Part shown: positions 47,337 through 55,871 of the stretch, piece after piece
How the letters are laid out: each line of letters opens with the position of its first letter
Position numbering within the stretch: position 1 is the stretch's first letter
DNA from: Spirosoma lacussanchae
GTDB taxonomy: Bacteria; Bacteroidota; Bacteroidia; Cytophagales; Spirosomataceae
DNA length: 64,000 bases
Assembly: GCF_005870035.1 (NCBI RefSeq)
Contig: NZ_SWJG01000003.1
Span: 248,001-312,000, forward strand
Direction of reading: 5' to 3'
Made by a program: the position numbers and the translations under genes
Notes under the pieces: model-generated
Database searches by the model: none
What the model saw: the letters and a program-made list of their open reading frames with translations, nothing else
Told to the model about the DNA's origin: nothing

Positions 47337-47650
47337 GGCCCGTCAGGACCCAAACAACATCGCGTCGGTAGCGGACGGTAGCCCCATCTGGGTCGGAATC
47401 ATTCATGGCCCGTCAGGGCCCAAACAGCGTAGCGTCGGTAGAGAAAAGCCCTCCGGATGTGAACAGGTGCCGTAGGTACCTAACCTGTTATGTACCTACG
47501 GCACATTGTATTCGCGGACCCCGAACGATTGCTACCGACGCTGCGCTGTGATGTACCTGACGGCACATCGCTAATCCCGATACCCGAACGAGGCTACCGT
47601 CCGCTACCGACGCTGCGCTGTTGCGGCCCTGACGGGCCGTGGATGATCCC
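47337..47650. repeat. Cluster B of the interspersed palindromic repeat
   Basis: The same element as at 27491-27955. Minus-strand copies are at about 47337-47372 and 47404-47441 with the GGCCCGTCAGGGCC-type core. Plus-strand copies are at 47531-47569 (core GTACCTGACGGCAC) and 47602-47650 (core GGCCCTGACGGGCC). A free 13-bp hairpin, GTGCCGTAGGTAC with GTACCTACGGCAC, is at 47467-47504. The cluster ends 19 bp before the prfA stop codon. The gap 47141-47668 holds no credible gene. Confidence 0.8.
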
Positions 47651-47668
47651 GAATGTACAGAGAAACCG

Positions 47669-48742
47669 CTACGCCGTTGCGCCTTCCTTGAGCCGTTCGG
47701 CGTTCTCGGCGATGCGGAGCTGCTCGATAAACTCGCCGATGTCGCCATCCATGACGGCGGGCAGGTTATAAACCGTCAGGCCGATGCGGTGATCGGTGAC
47801 GCGGCTCTGCGGGTAGTTGTAGGTCCGGATTTTGTCGGAGCGGTCGCCACTACCGACCATCGTTTTGCGCTGCGAAGCAATCGCGTCGTTGTGCTTCTGT
47901 AACTCGATCTCGTACAGACGTGAACGCAGAACGGTCAGCGCCTTGTCGAAGTTTTTGAGCTGCGAGCGTTCATCCTGACACTGCACCACCAGCCCCGTTG
48001 GGATGTGGGTAAGCCGAACCGCCGAGTAAGTCGTGTTTACCGACTGGCCACCCGCGCCCGACGAACAGAATGTGTCCTTGCGAATGTCGTTCATGTTCAG
48101 ATCAATATCGACCTCTTCGGCCTCGGGCAGTACGGCCACGCTGGCGGCTGAGGTATGGATACGGCCCTGGGTTTCGGTAGCCGGTACGCGCTGCACCCGA
48201 TGCACACCCGACTCGAACTTGAGCTTACCGTATACGTCTTCGCCTTCGATCTCGACAATGATTTCTTTATAACCACCCGATGTGCCTTCGGTGAAGTCGA
48301 CGAGCGTCATTTTCCAGCCCATTTTCTCGCAGAAACGCTGGTACATCCGGAAAATATCGCCGGCAAAGATGGCGGCTTCATCGCCCCCGGTACCGCCCCG
48401 AACCTCCAGAATCACGTTTTTGCTATCGTTCGGGTCTTTCGGAATCAGCATCTCCTTCAGCAGTTCTTCCAGCGGCTCCCGGCGCGGCAGCAGTTCGTCC
48501 AGCTCGGCTTTGGCCAGCTCCCGGAACTCTTCGTCTTTCTCGGTGGCAACGATTTGTTTGGCGTTGTCGATCTCCTCGAGCAGCTGGGTGTAAGCCCGGT
48601 ACTGCGTCACAATTTTTTCGAGGTCTTTATATTCTTTGCTCAGCTTCATAAAGCGCTTCTGGTCCGAAACGACTTCGGGCTGCACAATTTGCTGAGCTAC
48701 TTCATTGAAGCGTTCGCTGATGGCTTCTAACTGATCGAGCAT
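47669..48742 (-). CDS. prfA: Peptide chain release factor 1
   Basis: 357 residues. It recognises UAA and UAG stop codons and triggers release of the finished chain. The GGQ motif is at 231-233 (GAGGQSVNTTYSAV). The codon-recognition tripeptide is PAT (RVPATETQGR), which distinguishes it from release factor 2. Length and N-terminal coiled region (about 1-100) are normal. Repeat cluster B lies just downstream. The next gene to the right is divergent. Confidence 0.98.
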   Translation of the reverse strand: MLDQLEAISERFNEVAQQIVQPEVVSDQKRFMKLSKEYKDLEKIVTQYRAYTQLLEEIDNAKQIVATEKDEEFRELAKAELDELLPRREPLEELLKEMLIPKDPNDSKNVILEVRGGTGGDEAAIFAGDIFRMYQRFCEKMGWKMTLVDFTEGTSGGYKEIIVEIEGEDVYGKLKFESGVHRVQRVPATETQGRIHTSAASVAVLPEAEEVDIDLNMNDIRKDTFCSSGAGGQSVNTTYSAVRLTHIPTGLVVQCQDERSQLKNFDKALTVLRSRLYEIELQKHNDAIASQRKTMVGSGDRSDKIRTYNYPQSRVTDHRIGLTVYNLPAVMDGDIGEFIEQLRIAENAERLKEGATA

Positions 48743-48917
48743 ATTGATTGATTGTTGTCATAACCAGGGATCACAAAAACAAGGCAGGGGTTGCCAGGCT
48801 GTAACCAGAGGATGACAGATAAAATACGGACAAAAATACGAAAATTCCGGCGTATGGGCTTGGCTGCAACCGTTGACCTATCGAACGTGTTATGACTCTA
48901 TAAACGAGCGTAACCCC

Positions 48918-49508
48918 ATGAACGTCCCTCATTTACTTACCGGCCTTTTTTTGTTGAGTAGCCTGTCTGCCTGCGATCCCGAACGGGTGAAGTATACCAA
49001 CGAGCTGAAGCAGGAAATGGCCGACAAGAAAATAAAGCGCATTACCAACGCCGACATGGTTGAAACGGTCAATGTCTTTGGCGAACGAATCAGTACCGTT
49101 GTACAGAAAGAACTGGCCACTGAACTCCAGAAAGCTACCCAGCCTGCCGCTCGGGCCAGCCTCTGCCAGCTGACCAACCTACCGCGCACCCGAGCCATTG
49201 AAGAGCGGTATGGCGTTACGATTAGCCTGCTCAGCGCGGCCGATGTGCAGAACAAGCGACTGAACGCTAAAGAGCGCGAAGTGCTGGACGCTTACCTCTA
49301 CAATGCTGAACAGAAGCTGCCCCAGATATCGAATATTCAGAAAATTTCCGATACGCTCTTTATATACAATGCGGCCGTACCGACGGAGAATATAATCTGC
49401 CAAACCTGTTTCGGTAGTCAGAAAACACCCCTCGCCGTCTGGCGGATCGCTTTCCCGAAGCGCGAAGTAATCAGACGGTCCAGCGCTACCGCGAAGAAGA
49501 AACGATAA
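48918..49508 (+). CDS. Lipoprotein of unknown function with a CxxC pair (DUF3365-like?)
   Basis: 196 residues from the ATG at 48918 (signal peptide with lipobox Cys19, SLSAC). The preceding in-frame 15 codons are charged and not export-like. The mature part is mostly helical (LKQEMADKK, VVQKELATELQKA, RTRAIEERYGVTI, EVLDAYLYNAEQKLPQISN) and ends with an IICQTCFGSQ motif. The pattern CQxC without a following His resembles degenerate haem-binding or redox proteins of the Tll0287/DUF3365 type, but this is uncertain. It is divergent from prfA. Confidence 0.7.
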   Translation: MNVPHLLTGLFLLSSLSACDPERVKYTNELKQEMADKKIKRITNADMVETVNVFGERISTVVQKELATELQKATQPAARASLCQLTNLPRTRAIEERYGVTISLLSAADVQNKRLNAKEREVLDAYLYNAEQKLPQISNIQKISDTLFIYNAAVPTENIICQTCFGSQKTPLAVWRIAFPKREVIRRSSATAKKKR

Positions 49509-49576
49509 GGCAGGCAACGCCCAACCGCGTGCCGGGCCGATAAGTAGGCCTGTAAGATAGACTACTTTGTACAACA

Positions 49577-49600
49577 CGGCAAGGCTCCTTACCCTTGCCG
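49577..49600 (+). promoter_or_regulatory. Hairpin just before the gluconate dehydrogenase subunit 3-like gene
   Basis: An 8-bp stem, CGGCAAGG with CCTTGCCG, and an 8-nt loop. It ends 10 nt before ATG 49611. It could terminate the preceding transcript or hide the start region. Confidence 0.35.
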
Positions 49601-49610
49601 GTGGCGTTGT

Positions 49611-50141
49611 ATGGAAAGACGAGTGGCACTCCGGCACATGGCGCTGGCCACCGGCGGTTTGCTGGTATTACCCGCCTGGGCCAACGCCTGGACACCCGCT
49701 GCGGTGCAGGCCGCGCAGCCGCTACTGACCCCGGTACAGGCGGTTGTTCTGACCGGGTTTGTCGATACACTCATTCCCGCTTCCGATACGCCCGGTGCCA
49801 AAGACCTGGGGGTTTCTGACTTCGTGCAGAAAATGGTCGCCGACTGTTACGAACCCGCGGTGCAGCAAAGTCTGAGCGCCGGCCTGGATGCTCTGGAGAG
49901 CGCTGCCCGGACAACCTATAGCCGCTCGTTTCAGGACTGCGACGCCAGCCAGCGAACCGCCCTGCTGACGGCCGTTGAGCAATCGGCCGAACCGGACCGC
50001 ACTGCGTTTTTTGCGCTGGTCAAAAACCTGACCGTTCAGGGATATACCACCTCCGAGTACGTGATGACGAAATTCCTGAACTATACCCTGATACCGGGTC
50101 ACTACTACGGCTGCGTACCGGCTCCCGTCGCTATCCGATAA
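49611..50141 (+). CDS. Gluconate 2-dehydrogenase subunit 3 family protein
   Basis: 176 residues. The N-terminus MERRVALRHMALATGGLLVLPAWANAW has paired arginines before a hydrophobic stretch, which suggests Tat export although the consensus is loose. The rest matches the helical small subunit of flavin sugar dehydrogenases (VVLTGFVDTLIPASDTPGAKDLGVSDFV, GYTTSEYVMTKFLNY, PGHYYGCVP). It ends 13 bp before the GMC oxidoreductase gene, its likely catalytic partner. It may carry that enzyme through the Tat pathway, because the larger protein has no signal peptide. Confidence 0.9.
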   Translation: MERRVALRHMALATGGLLVLPAWANAWTPAAVQAAQPLLTPVQAVVLTGFVDTLIPASDTPGAKDLGVSDFVQKMVADCYEPAVQQSLSAGLDALESAARTTYSRSFQDCDASQRTALLTAVEQSAEPDRTAFFALVKNLTVQGYTTSEYVMTKFLNYTLIPGHYYGCVPAPVAIR

Positions 50142-50154
50142 CCGTTGATCAACC

Positions 50155-51861
50155 ATGGCAAATTTTGCGATTGATGCTACCCCGGCCATGACCTATGACG
50201 CTATTGTCATCGGCTCGGGAATCAGTGGAGGCTGGGCTGCCAAGGAATTGACTGGCAAGGGCCTGAAGACGCTGGTGCTGGAACGGGGTCGGGATGTCAA
50301 ACACGTGACCGACTACCCAACCGCCAACCTGAACCCCTGGGAACTCGAACACCGCGGCCAGCTGCCGCTGGCGGTGCGGGCTCAGTACGGTAACATACGC
50401 TCGTTCATGCGGGAAGATACCGTCCACTGGGCCATCAAACCCGACGAGCAACCGTTTGTTGAGGAGCAGCCGTTTACCTGGACCCGCGGCTACCACGTGG
50501 GTGGCAAATCGCTGTTGTGGGCCCGGCAAACCCAGCGCTGGAGCGACTTCGACTTCGAGGGGCCCGCCCGTGATGGTTTCGCCGTTGACTGGCCCATCCG
50601 CTACGCCGACCTGGCCCCCTGGTACAGCTATGTAGAGAAGTTTGCGGGGATATCCGGCAATAAAGATGGTCTGCCCAACCTGCCCGATGGTGAGTTTCTG
50701 CCGCCTATCGAGCTAAACTGCGTAGAAACGCACTTGCAGGGAACCATTGCGCAGCACTACAAAGACCGCCAGCTGATTCAGGGCCGATGCGCACACATTA
50801 CCAAACCACAGCCGATCCACACCGCCCAGGGGCGGGCGCAGTGTCAGCACCGGACTTTATGCGTGCGGGGCTGTCCGTTCGGGGGGTATTTCAGCAGTAA
50901 TGCTTCAACGCTGCCATGGGCTGAGCGCACCGGAAAGATGACCCTCCGGCCCCACTCGGTCGTGCACTCGATTATCTACGACGAGAAAAAAGGCCGTGCG
51001 TCGGGCGTGCGGGTGGTTGACGCCAATACGCTGCAGATGATGGAGTTCTACGCCCGCATTATCTTCGTTAACGGCTCAGCCCTGAACAGCAACCTGATTC
51101 TGCTGAACTCCATTTCGACCCGGTTCCCGAACGGACTGGGCAACGACAGTGGCCTGCTCGGAAAATACATTGCCTGGCACAATTACCGGGGCAAGATCTC
51201 GGCCCAGTACGACGGCTTCCCCGATAAAACCACCGACGGCAGGAACCCCAGCAACGGCTACATTCCGCGCTTCCGGAACCTCTATAAGCAGGAAATGGAT
51301 TTTCTGCGGGGCTACGCTACGGGCGTTGGCGGGGGGCGGAACCTGAGCCAGAACCAGGAAGGCATGGGCCTTGCTCTCAAAGAACGGCTACTGAACCCGA
51401 AGCTGGGCCCGTGGCACATCAGCGGCTGGATGCAGGGCGAAACCGTGCCGCTCGAGAAAAACCACGTCCGGCTCGACCCCACCCGAACCGACAAATACGG
51501 TATTCCGCAACTGATTACGGCGGCAGGCTGGTCAGAGAACGACGACAAAATGGTGGTCGATTTTATGACGCAGATGACCGAGATGTTCACCCTGGCTGGA
51601 TTCAGGAACATCAAGGCCGTTGACACCCACTCTAATCCGGGGGCCGATATTCACGAGATGGGCGGTGTTCGCATGGGCAAAGACCCGAAAACATCGCTCC
51701 TCAACAAGTGGAATCAGCTGCATCATTGCAAGAACGTGTTCGTCACCGACGGCGCCTGCATGACCTCGACCTCGACCCAGAACCCATCGCTCACCTATAT
51801 GGCGTTTACGGCGCGGGCGGCTAATTATGCCGTTGATCAACTTAAAAAGAAAAACCTGTAA
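50155..51861 (+). CDS. GMC family FAD-dependent oxidoreductase
   Basis: 568 residues. The N-terminal FAD-binding motif is YDAIVIGSGISGGWAAKEL followed by LVLERG. A second contact region is GGKSLLWARQTQRWS. A Cys-rich segment (CQHRTLCVRGCPFGGYFSS) and the C-terminal HEMGGVRMGKDP and DGACMTSTSTQNPSLTYMA blocks are typical of the gluconate/sugar dehydrogenase branch. It would oxidise a sugar hydroxyl, possibly at C3, and pass electrons to a cytochrome or quinone carrier outside the cell membrane. It forms a tight cluster with subunit 3 (13-bp gap) and a secreted TIM-barrel isomerase (8-bp gap). The substrate is not determined. Confidence 0.92.
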   Translation: MANFAIDATPAMTYDAIVIGSGISGGWAAKELTGKGLKTLVLERGRDVKHVTDYPTANLNPWELEHRGQLPLAVRAQYGNIRSFMREDTVHWAIKPDEQPFVEEQPFTWTRGYHVGGKSLLWARQTQRWSDFDFEGPARDGFAVDWPIRYADLAPWYSYVEKFAGISGNKDGLPNLPDGEFLPPIELNCVETHLQGTIAQHYKDRQLIQGRCAHITKPQPIHTAQGRAQCQHRTLCVRGCPFGGYFSSNASTLPWAERTGKMTLRPHSVVHSIIYDEKKGRASGVRVVDANTLQMMEFYARIIFVNGSALNSNLILLNSISTRFPNGLGNDSGLLGKYIAWHNYRGKISAQYDGFPDKTTDGRNPSNGYIPRFRNLYKQEMDFLRGYATGVGGGRNLSQNQEGMGLALKERLLNPKLGPWHISGWMQGETVPLEKNHVRLDPTRTDKYGIPQLITAAGWSENDDKMVVDFMTQMTEMFTLAGFRNIKAVDTHSNPGADIHEMGGVRMGKDPKTSLLNKWNQLHHCKNVFVTDGACMTSTSTQNPSLTYMAFTARAANYAVDQLKKKNL

Positions 51862-51869
51862 TCGTTTTT

Positions 51870-52751
51870 ATGCTTTACAAAACCACACGCCGGCTGTTCG
51901 CAACCGCGGCCTTGTTGCTCGGCCTGAACGGGCTCGGCCTGACCAGCGCACTGGCCCAGTCGGGCAAGGCCCTGTACACCTTTCCGCTGGGGCTCCAGAC
52001 GTATACGTACCGTAACCAGTTTCCGAAAGATGTAGTCGGTACGCTGGACCTGATCAAGTCACTCGGTTTCAAGGAGATAGAAGGTGGGCCACCGAAAGGT
52101 ATGTCGGCCGAGGAATTTAAAAAGCTGCTCGACGAACGGGGCATCAAAGTGACCTCGACCGGCGCCAGTTACGACCTGATCGTTAAAGAACCCGAAGAGG
52201 TGGTGAAACGGGCCAAAGCGCTGGGCGCATCATTCGTTATGGTCGCCTGGATTCCGCACGAGAAAGGCAATTTTACGCTGGCAAACGCGCAGCAAGCCGT
52301 TCAGGACTTCAACCGGGTGGGCAGGATCCTGGCCGATAACGGACTGATCTTCTGCTACCACAACCACGGCTACGAGTTTCAGCCGTATCAGGACGGTACG
52401 CTCTTCGACTATATCGTGAAAAACACCGACCCGAAGTATGTTTCGTTCGAGATGGACCTTCTGTGGGCCACCCACGGCGGGGCCGATCCGGTACAGCTGC
52501 TGACCAAATACGGCAGCCGCTGGAAACTCATGCACCTCAAAGACCTCAAGAAAGGTATCAAAGGCGACCTGACCGGCGGCACCCCGCCCGAAAACGATGT
52601 GGTACTGGGCGAGGGCCAGGTCGATATGCCTCAGGTGCTGAAGCTGGCCAAAAAAGTCGGCATCCGGCATTACTATATCGAAGACGAGAGCAACCAGGAA
52701 GATAAGCAGGTGCCGCTGAGCATCGCTTACCTGAAAAACCTGAACGAGTAA
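51870..52751 (+). CDS. Secreted sugar phosphate isomerase/epimerase-like TIM barrel
   Basis: 293 residues with a signal peptide (cut near SALAQ), so periplasmic. It is an AP-endonuclease-2/xylose-isomerase-like TIM barrel with metal-ligand candidates in KEIEGGPP, YHNHGYEFQ, EMDLLWATHGG and IEDESN. Family members that work with GMC sugar dehydrogenases are reported to act on 3-keto sugars or glycosides (epimerase, isomerase or eliminase reactions). The adjoining GMC enzyme and subunit 3 make that role likely here. The exact reaction is not predictable. Confidence 0.88.
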   Translation: MLYKTTRRLFATAALLLGLNGLGLTSALAQSGKALYTFPLGLQTYTYRNQFPKDVVGTLDLIKSLGFKEIEGGPPKGMSAEEFKKLLDERGIKVTSTGASYDLIVKEPEEVVKRAKALGASFVMVAWIPHEKGNFTLANAQQAVQDFNRVGRILADNGLIFCYHNHGYEFQPYQDGTLFDYIVKNTDPKYVSFEMDLLWATHGGADPVQLLTKYGSRWKLMHLKDLKKGIKGDLTGGTPPENDVVLGEGQVDMPQVLKLAKKVGIRHYYIEDESNQEDKQVPLSIAYLKNLNE

Positions 52752-52785
52752 AACGCAACTGTTCGTTTACAGTAGATGGTGCCTT

Positions 52786-52820
52786 ACGGAGTAACCCGCC
52801 TGGGTTGCTCCGTATTTGTT
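52786..52820. terminator. Terminator between convergent transcripts
   Basis: ACGGAGTAACCC with GGGTTGCTCCGT (12 bp with one G-T pair), loop GCCT, then ATTTGTT. It follows the TIM-barrel gene. Confidence 0.7.
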
Positions 52821-52878
52821 AGAGCCCCTGTACAGATCGCTGCTGGAAGAGGGAGTTGCCGGTCTGGCCCGCCAACGA

Positions 52879-53223
52879 TCAGTCCGCTAGTTCTTCGATA
52901 ACCGACTCGCCGGTCGCGTGGGTGCCGCTGGTCCACTGCCAGCGTTCGCTGAGCCGCAGCCGCCCGTCGGGGAGCTGATCGGGGGTCGATTCGCAATGGC
53001 CGGTCATCAACTCGTTCTGGGTGTTGACGTGCTGGTACGTAAACCGCAGCGAGCCATCGGGTCCGACGAGGCCTGTTAGCGTGCCGAACCGGATCGACCC
53101 GCCCTGGTAGGTAGCCCAGACAATGTCATCCTGTTGGAAGTACTGAAATAAGGTTTCGCCCGACACCTCGCCGGTGGGCGAGTTCGATACGCTGCGAAAC
53201 CGTCGGTTGTGGTAGTTGATCAT
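52879..53223 (-). CDS. Small beta-rich protein translationally coupled to mnmH
   Basis: 114 residues, start ATG in a 4-bp overlap with the mnmH stop. It has no signal peptide. The sequence alternates strands and turns (GETLFQYFQQDDIVWATYQGG, IRFGTLTGLVGPDGSLRFTYQHV, GRLRLSERWQWTS). Homologues are often labelled n-acetylglutamate synthase in databases, but no acetyltransferase motif is visible, and I regard that label as unsupported. The coupling suggests a role linked to tRNA modification or simple co-expression. Confidence 0.8.
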   Translation of the reverse strand: MINYHNRRFRSVSNSPTGEVSGETLFQYFQQDDIVWATYQGGSIRFGTLTGLVGPDGSLRFTYQHVNTQNELMTGHCESTPDQLPDGRLRLSERWQWTSGTHATGESVIEELAD

Positions 53224-54266
53224 GGATGGGTCGGTTGTCGGGTCTGTGTGTTGGCCCAGTCGATGAGCTCCCGGGCGGTCTGCGCCGGGTCATTGTCCAG
53301 CACATGAACGGTATGAATCGTGGCGGGGTCGCGGTGAGAAAGCCCGTGCAGATACGCCTTGTCGTAATAATCGAGCGTCAGGTCGGCCACGGTAGCGTAG
53401 TCGTACCGGGCCAGGGCGTCGAGGGCGTCTTTGGTCACTTTGCCGCCGAGCCGCTTGCGGATGCGTTCGGTGGCTTCGATCAGCAGGGGATGGTCGATAC
53501 CGGTATATTCCTGCACCAGCCGCTCGATCCGGACCGGCTTGGGTACGTCGACGAAGGCAACCGGGGCCAGCCGCATCTGCTGCCACAGCGGCATTGGAAC
53601 AAAGCAGGTCCCCACGTTCCGGCTCTCATCTTCGAGCCAGATGCGGGTGTTGGGGTCGAGCCGTCGCCAGTCGTTGTAGATCAGGTTTTCGAACTGCTCC
53701 GACGAAGGCTGGGGCAACTGCCCAATGGCGCCGTAGGATGATCCTTTATGATGGGCCAGCCCTTCCAGGTCAATGATCTGTTCGCCCTGCCGGGCCAGTT
53801 CTTTCAGGATGTCGGTTTTGCCGCTGCCGGTTTTACCGCCCAGGATGATCAGCTGGCGCGGCTGGGCCAGGTCGGTGAGTACGGCGTTTCGGTAGGCTTT
53901 GTATCCGCCGGCCAGGGTATCCGGGCTAAGACCCGCCGTTTGCAGCAGCCAGGCAAACGAGCCGCTGCGCATGCCGCCCCGCCAGCAGTGCACCAGCACG
54001 TTGCCGCCGTGGCTATTGGTCAGCTTACGGGATTGTTTGACGAATCCGGCCAGTTTAGGACCGACCAGTTCCAGCCCGAGTAGTACCGCATGGTCTTTTC
54101 CGGCCTGTTTGTAGCGGGTACCTACGCGGGCCCGCTCGTCGTTGTCAAAAAGCGGAATATTGACCGCCCCCGGAATGTGGGCCTGCGCAAACTCGCCCGG
54201 CGACCGCACATCGATCACGGGCAGGTTCCGGGCCTGTTCTAAAAACGCATCGACAGAAAGCTGCAT
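53220..54266 (-). CDS. mnmH: tRNA 2-selenouridine synthase (rhodanese plus P-loop)
   Basis: 348 residues. It replaces 2-thiouridine at tRNA wobble position 34 with 2-selenouridine through geranylated intermediates. The N-terminal rhodanese domain has DVRSPGEFAQAHIPGAVNIPLFDN and the catalytic loop VHCWRGGMRSGS. The C-terminal part has the P-loop LGGKTGSGKTDIL. Length is typical. No selenophosphate synthetase gene (selD) lies in the window, so whether selenium is used cannot be decided here. It overlaps the next small gene by 4 bp. Confidence 0.95.
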   Translation of the reverse strand: MQLSVDAFLEQARNLPVIDVRSPGEFAQAHIPGAVNIPLFDNDERARVGTRYKQAGKDHAVLLGLELVGPKLAGFVKQSRKLTNSHGGNVLVHCWRGGMRSGSFAWLLQTAGLSPDTLAGGYKAYRNAVLTDLAQPRQLIILGGKTGSGKTDILKELARQGEQIIDLEGLAHHKGSSYGAIGQLPQPSSEQFENLIYNDWRRLDPNTRIWLEDESRNVGTCFVPMPLWQQMRLAPVAFVDVPKPVRIERLVQEYTGIDHPLLIEATERIRKRLGGKVTKDALDALARYDYATVADLTLDYYDKAYLHGLSHRDPATIHTVHVLDNDPAQTARELIDWANTQTRQPTHP

Positions 54267-54327
54267 GATGTAGCATAAACCCCAACGGCTGGCTATGGTT
54301 CCCGGCCGCTACCCGGCGCGCCGGGGT

Positions 54328-54711
54328 TTAGCGACTGAACAACCACCCCCACGGAATAGCAAAGGGCAGCACCAGCACCCAGACCAGAAAAAAAGCAGCC
54401 ATAGCCTTTGGATAGGGTTGTGACGTCAGGTAGGCCGGCAAAGCCGCAACCAGCAGCCACGAGGTTTTGTAGATGAACTGAAAGAGAAGAACCAGACTCA
54501 TCGACTGCGGAAAGAAAAGTCCCAGCGCCGACAGAACGAAAATGCCTCCCCACAAGGCGCCTACCAGCCGAATGGCCTCGGAATAGGCGATGCTGTTGCT
54601 AAACACGGTAGCCTGTGCTACGCGCGGCATGAACAGGCTTGTCAGGCTGATCCAGCCAGCTACCAGCGTATTGGCCGCGTACATGACTTTCATTAGAGCC
54701 AGGCTATTCAT
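54328..54711 (-). CDS. Small membrane protein of unknown function
   Basis: 127 residues, about four membrane helices (MYAANTLVAGWISLTSLFM, LVGALWGGIFVLSALGLFF, MSLVLLFQFIYKTSWLLVAAL, AAFFLVWVLVLPFAIPWGWLF). It starts in an ATGA overlap with the SRPBCC gene, so the two are made together. No named family is recognised. Confidence 0.75.
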   Translation of the reverse strand: MNSLALMKVMYAANTLVAGWISLTSLFMPRVAQATVFSNSIAYSEAIRLVGALWGGIFVLSALGLFFPQSMSLVLLFQFIYKTSWLLVAALPAYLTSQPYPKAMAAFFLVWVLVLPFAIPWGWLFSR

Positions 54712-55199
54712 AAAGACGGATCAGATTGTTCGGCCCTTGTTTTGATCGTTTGCATCACGGTTGGTAACAGCGCCCGGTAGGTTCGGCCGGACACCCGACC
54801 GAACAGGTGTTTTGTTACGCCGGTAAACCATACCTCGTGAGTAAACGTGGTCTGTCCGTTCTGCGCGCCCAGAGACCGCTTCACGTACAAAGCGCCGAGC
54901 GGTAGTTTTGTCCGAAACGTGTACGATTTTCCGTCAATCACTTCGGTGAGAATGAATGGCGATTTCGGGCCCCGGTCCGGCGTTAAAACACCAGTGGTGC
55001 CGACTGCGAAGGGTCCGTTGAGGGTGGCAGCTTTTAGCCCTTTGTCCCAGCTTTGCCAGTTTGGTACATCGGTCCAGATATGCCAGACGGCCTGCGGTGA
55101 AGCCGACGTAATAACTGTGTGACTGAAATGCGTATCGGTAGACTGGGCCAGCGCCTGAGTCGCTGCCAGCATTAGCCATAGCAGAATGGAGTAAGACAT
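54708..55199 (-). CDS. Secreted SRPBCC/polyketide-cyclase-like protein
   Basis: 163 residues. The signal peptide ends near ALAQS. The mature part is a START/Bet v1-like domain: HFSHTVITSASPQAVWHIWTDVPNWQSWDKGLKA, then strands GVLTPDRGPKSPFILTEVIDGKSYTF and TTFTHEVWFTGVTKHLFGRV. Such domains bind hydrophobic ligands in an open cavity. It is coupled to the membrane protein gene downstream and preceded by the Crp-like regulator on the same strand. Confidence 0.85.
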   Translation of the reverse strand: MSYSILLWLMLAATQALAQSTDTHFSHTVITSASPQAVWHIWTDVPNWQSWDKGLKAATLNGPFAVGTTGVLTPDRGPKSPFILTEVIDGKSYTFRTKLPLGALYVKRSLGAQNGQTTFTHEVWFTGVTKHLFGRVSGRTYRALLPTVMQTIKTRAEQSDPSL

Positions 55200-55270
55200 A
55201 GCGGTAGAGTTTTCGGCAAAGCTCTACCACGGCGGCCCGGCAACCTTTCACCTATGTTAAATTCGGTATA

Positions 55271-55834
55271 TCACCGGATGTTTTTTCGGATACGACTCAG
55301 CGAGGGCTGCGCAATGCCCAGATAAGATGCCAGATGTTTGAGTGGCACCCGCTGTACAAGGTGGGGCTGTTCGACCAGTAATTGCTGATACCGCCGTTCG
55401 GCGGTTTCGGTCTGCAGCGCTTCCAGTATAGCTTCTGTATAGTGCTGCACTTCCTGAATGAGCAACCTGATAAACGTGCTCCAGGCATCCAGCTTCAATA
55501 GCCGGTTGGCGTCATCATACGTCATGAGCCAGACAACGCTATTTTCGAGAGCCTCAATGCTTTCCCGGGCGGGTTGCTGCGATGTAAAGCTTTTCTGCGA
55601 TGTAAAGACGTAAGGCACATCGGTAAAGTACTTGGTGATGTCGTTGCCGTCTTTCAGGATAAAGAACCGCAATAACCCGCTCTCCAGAAAATACAGATGG
55701 CGGCAAATACGCCCTTCCGTAAGGATAATGTTGCCTTTGGCTACCTCCTGCCTGACCAGACACGGCTCAATGGATTGCCAGTCGCTCTCGCTGAGCGCTG
55801 TGTAGCTGGTAATAAACTGGCGGAGCGGATGCAT
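55271..55834 (-). CDS. Crp/Fnr family transcriptional regulator
   Basis: 187 residues from ATG 55834 (a TTG eight codons upstream is less likely). The N-terminal cyclic-nucleotide-binding-like domain is visible (EVAKGNIILTEGRICRHLYFLESGLLRFFILKDG). The C-terminal region is a short helix-turn-helix: RVPLKHLASYLGIAQPSLSRIRKNI. The family in Bacteroidota often controls stress or small-molecule responses. It lies 72 bp before the SRPBCC gene and may regulate it. Confidence 0.93.
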   Translation of the reverse strand: MHPLRQFITSYTALSESDWQSIEPCLVRQEVAKGNIILTEGRICRHLYFLESGLLRFFILKDGNDITKYFTDVPYVFTSQKSFTSQQPARESIEALENSVVWLMTYDDANRLLKLDAWSTFIRLLIQEVQHYTEAILEALQTETAERRYQQLLVEQPHLVQRVPLKHLASYLGIAQPSLSRIRKNIR

Positions 55835-55871
55835 AGGCTGGCGGAGCAAAAACAGCAACAGACCGGGCTGT

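Noticed and set aside
47490-47771. Small open frames across repeat cluster B
   Set aside because: They are produced by the repeat sequence and the end of prfA in other frames; no independent signal.
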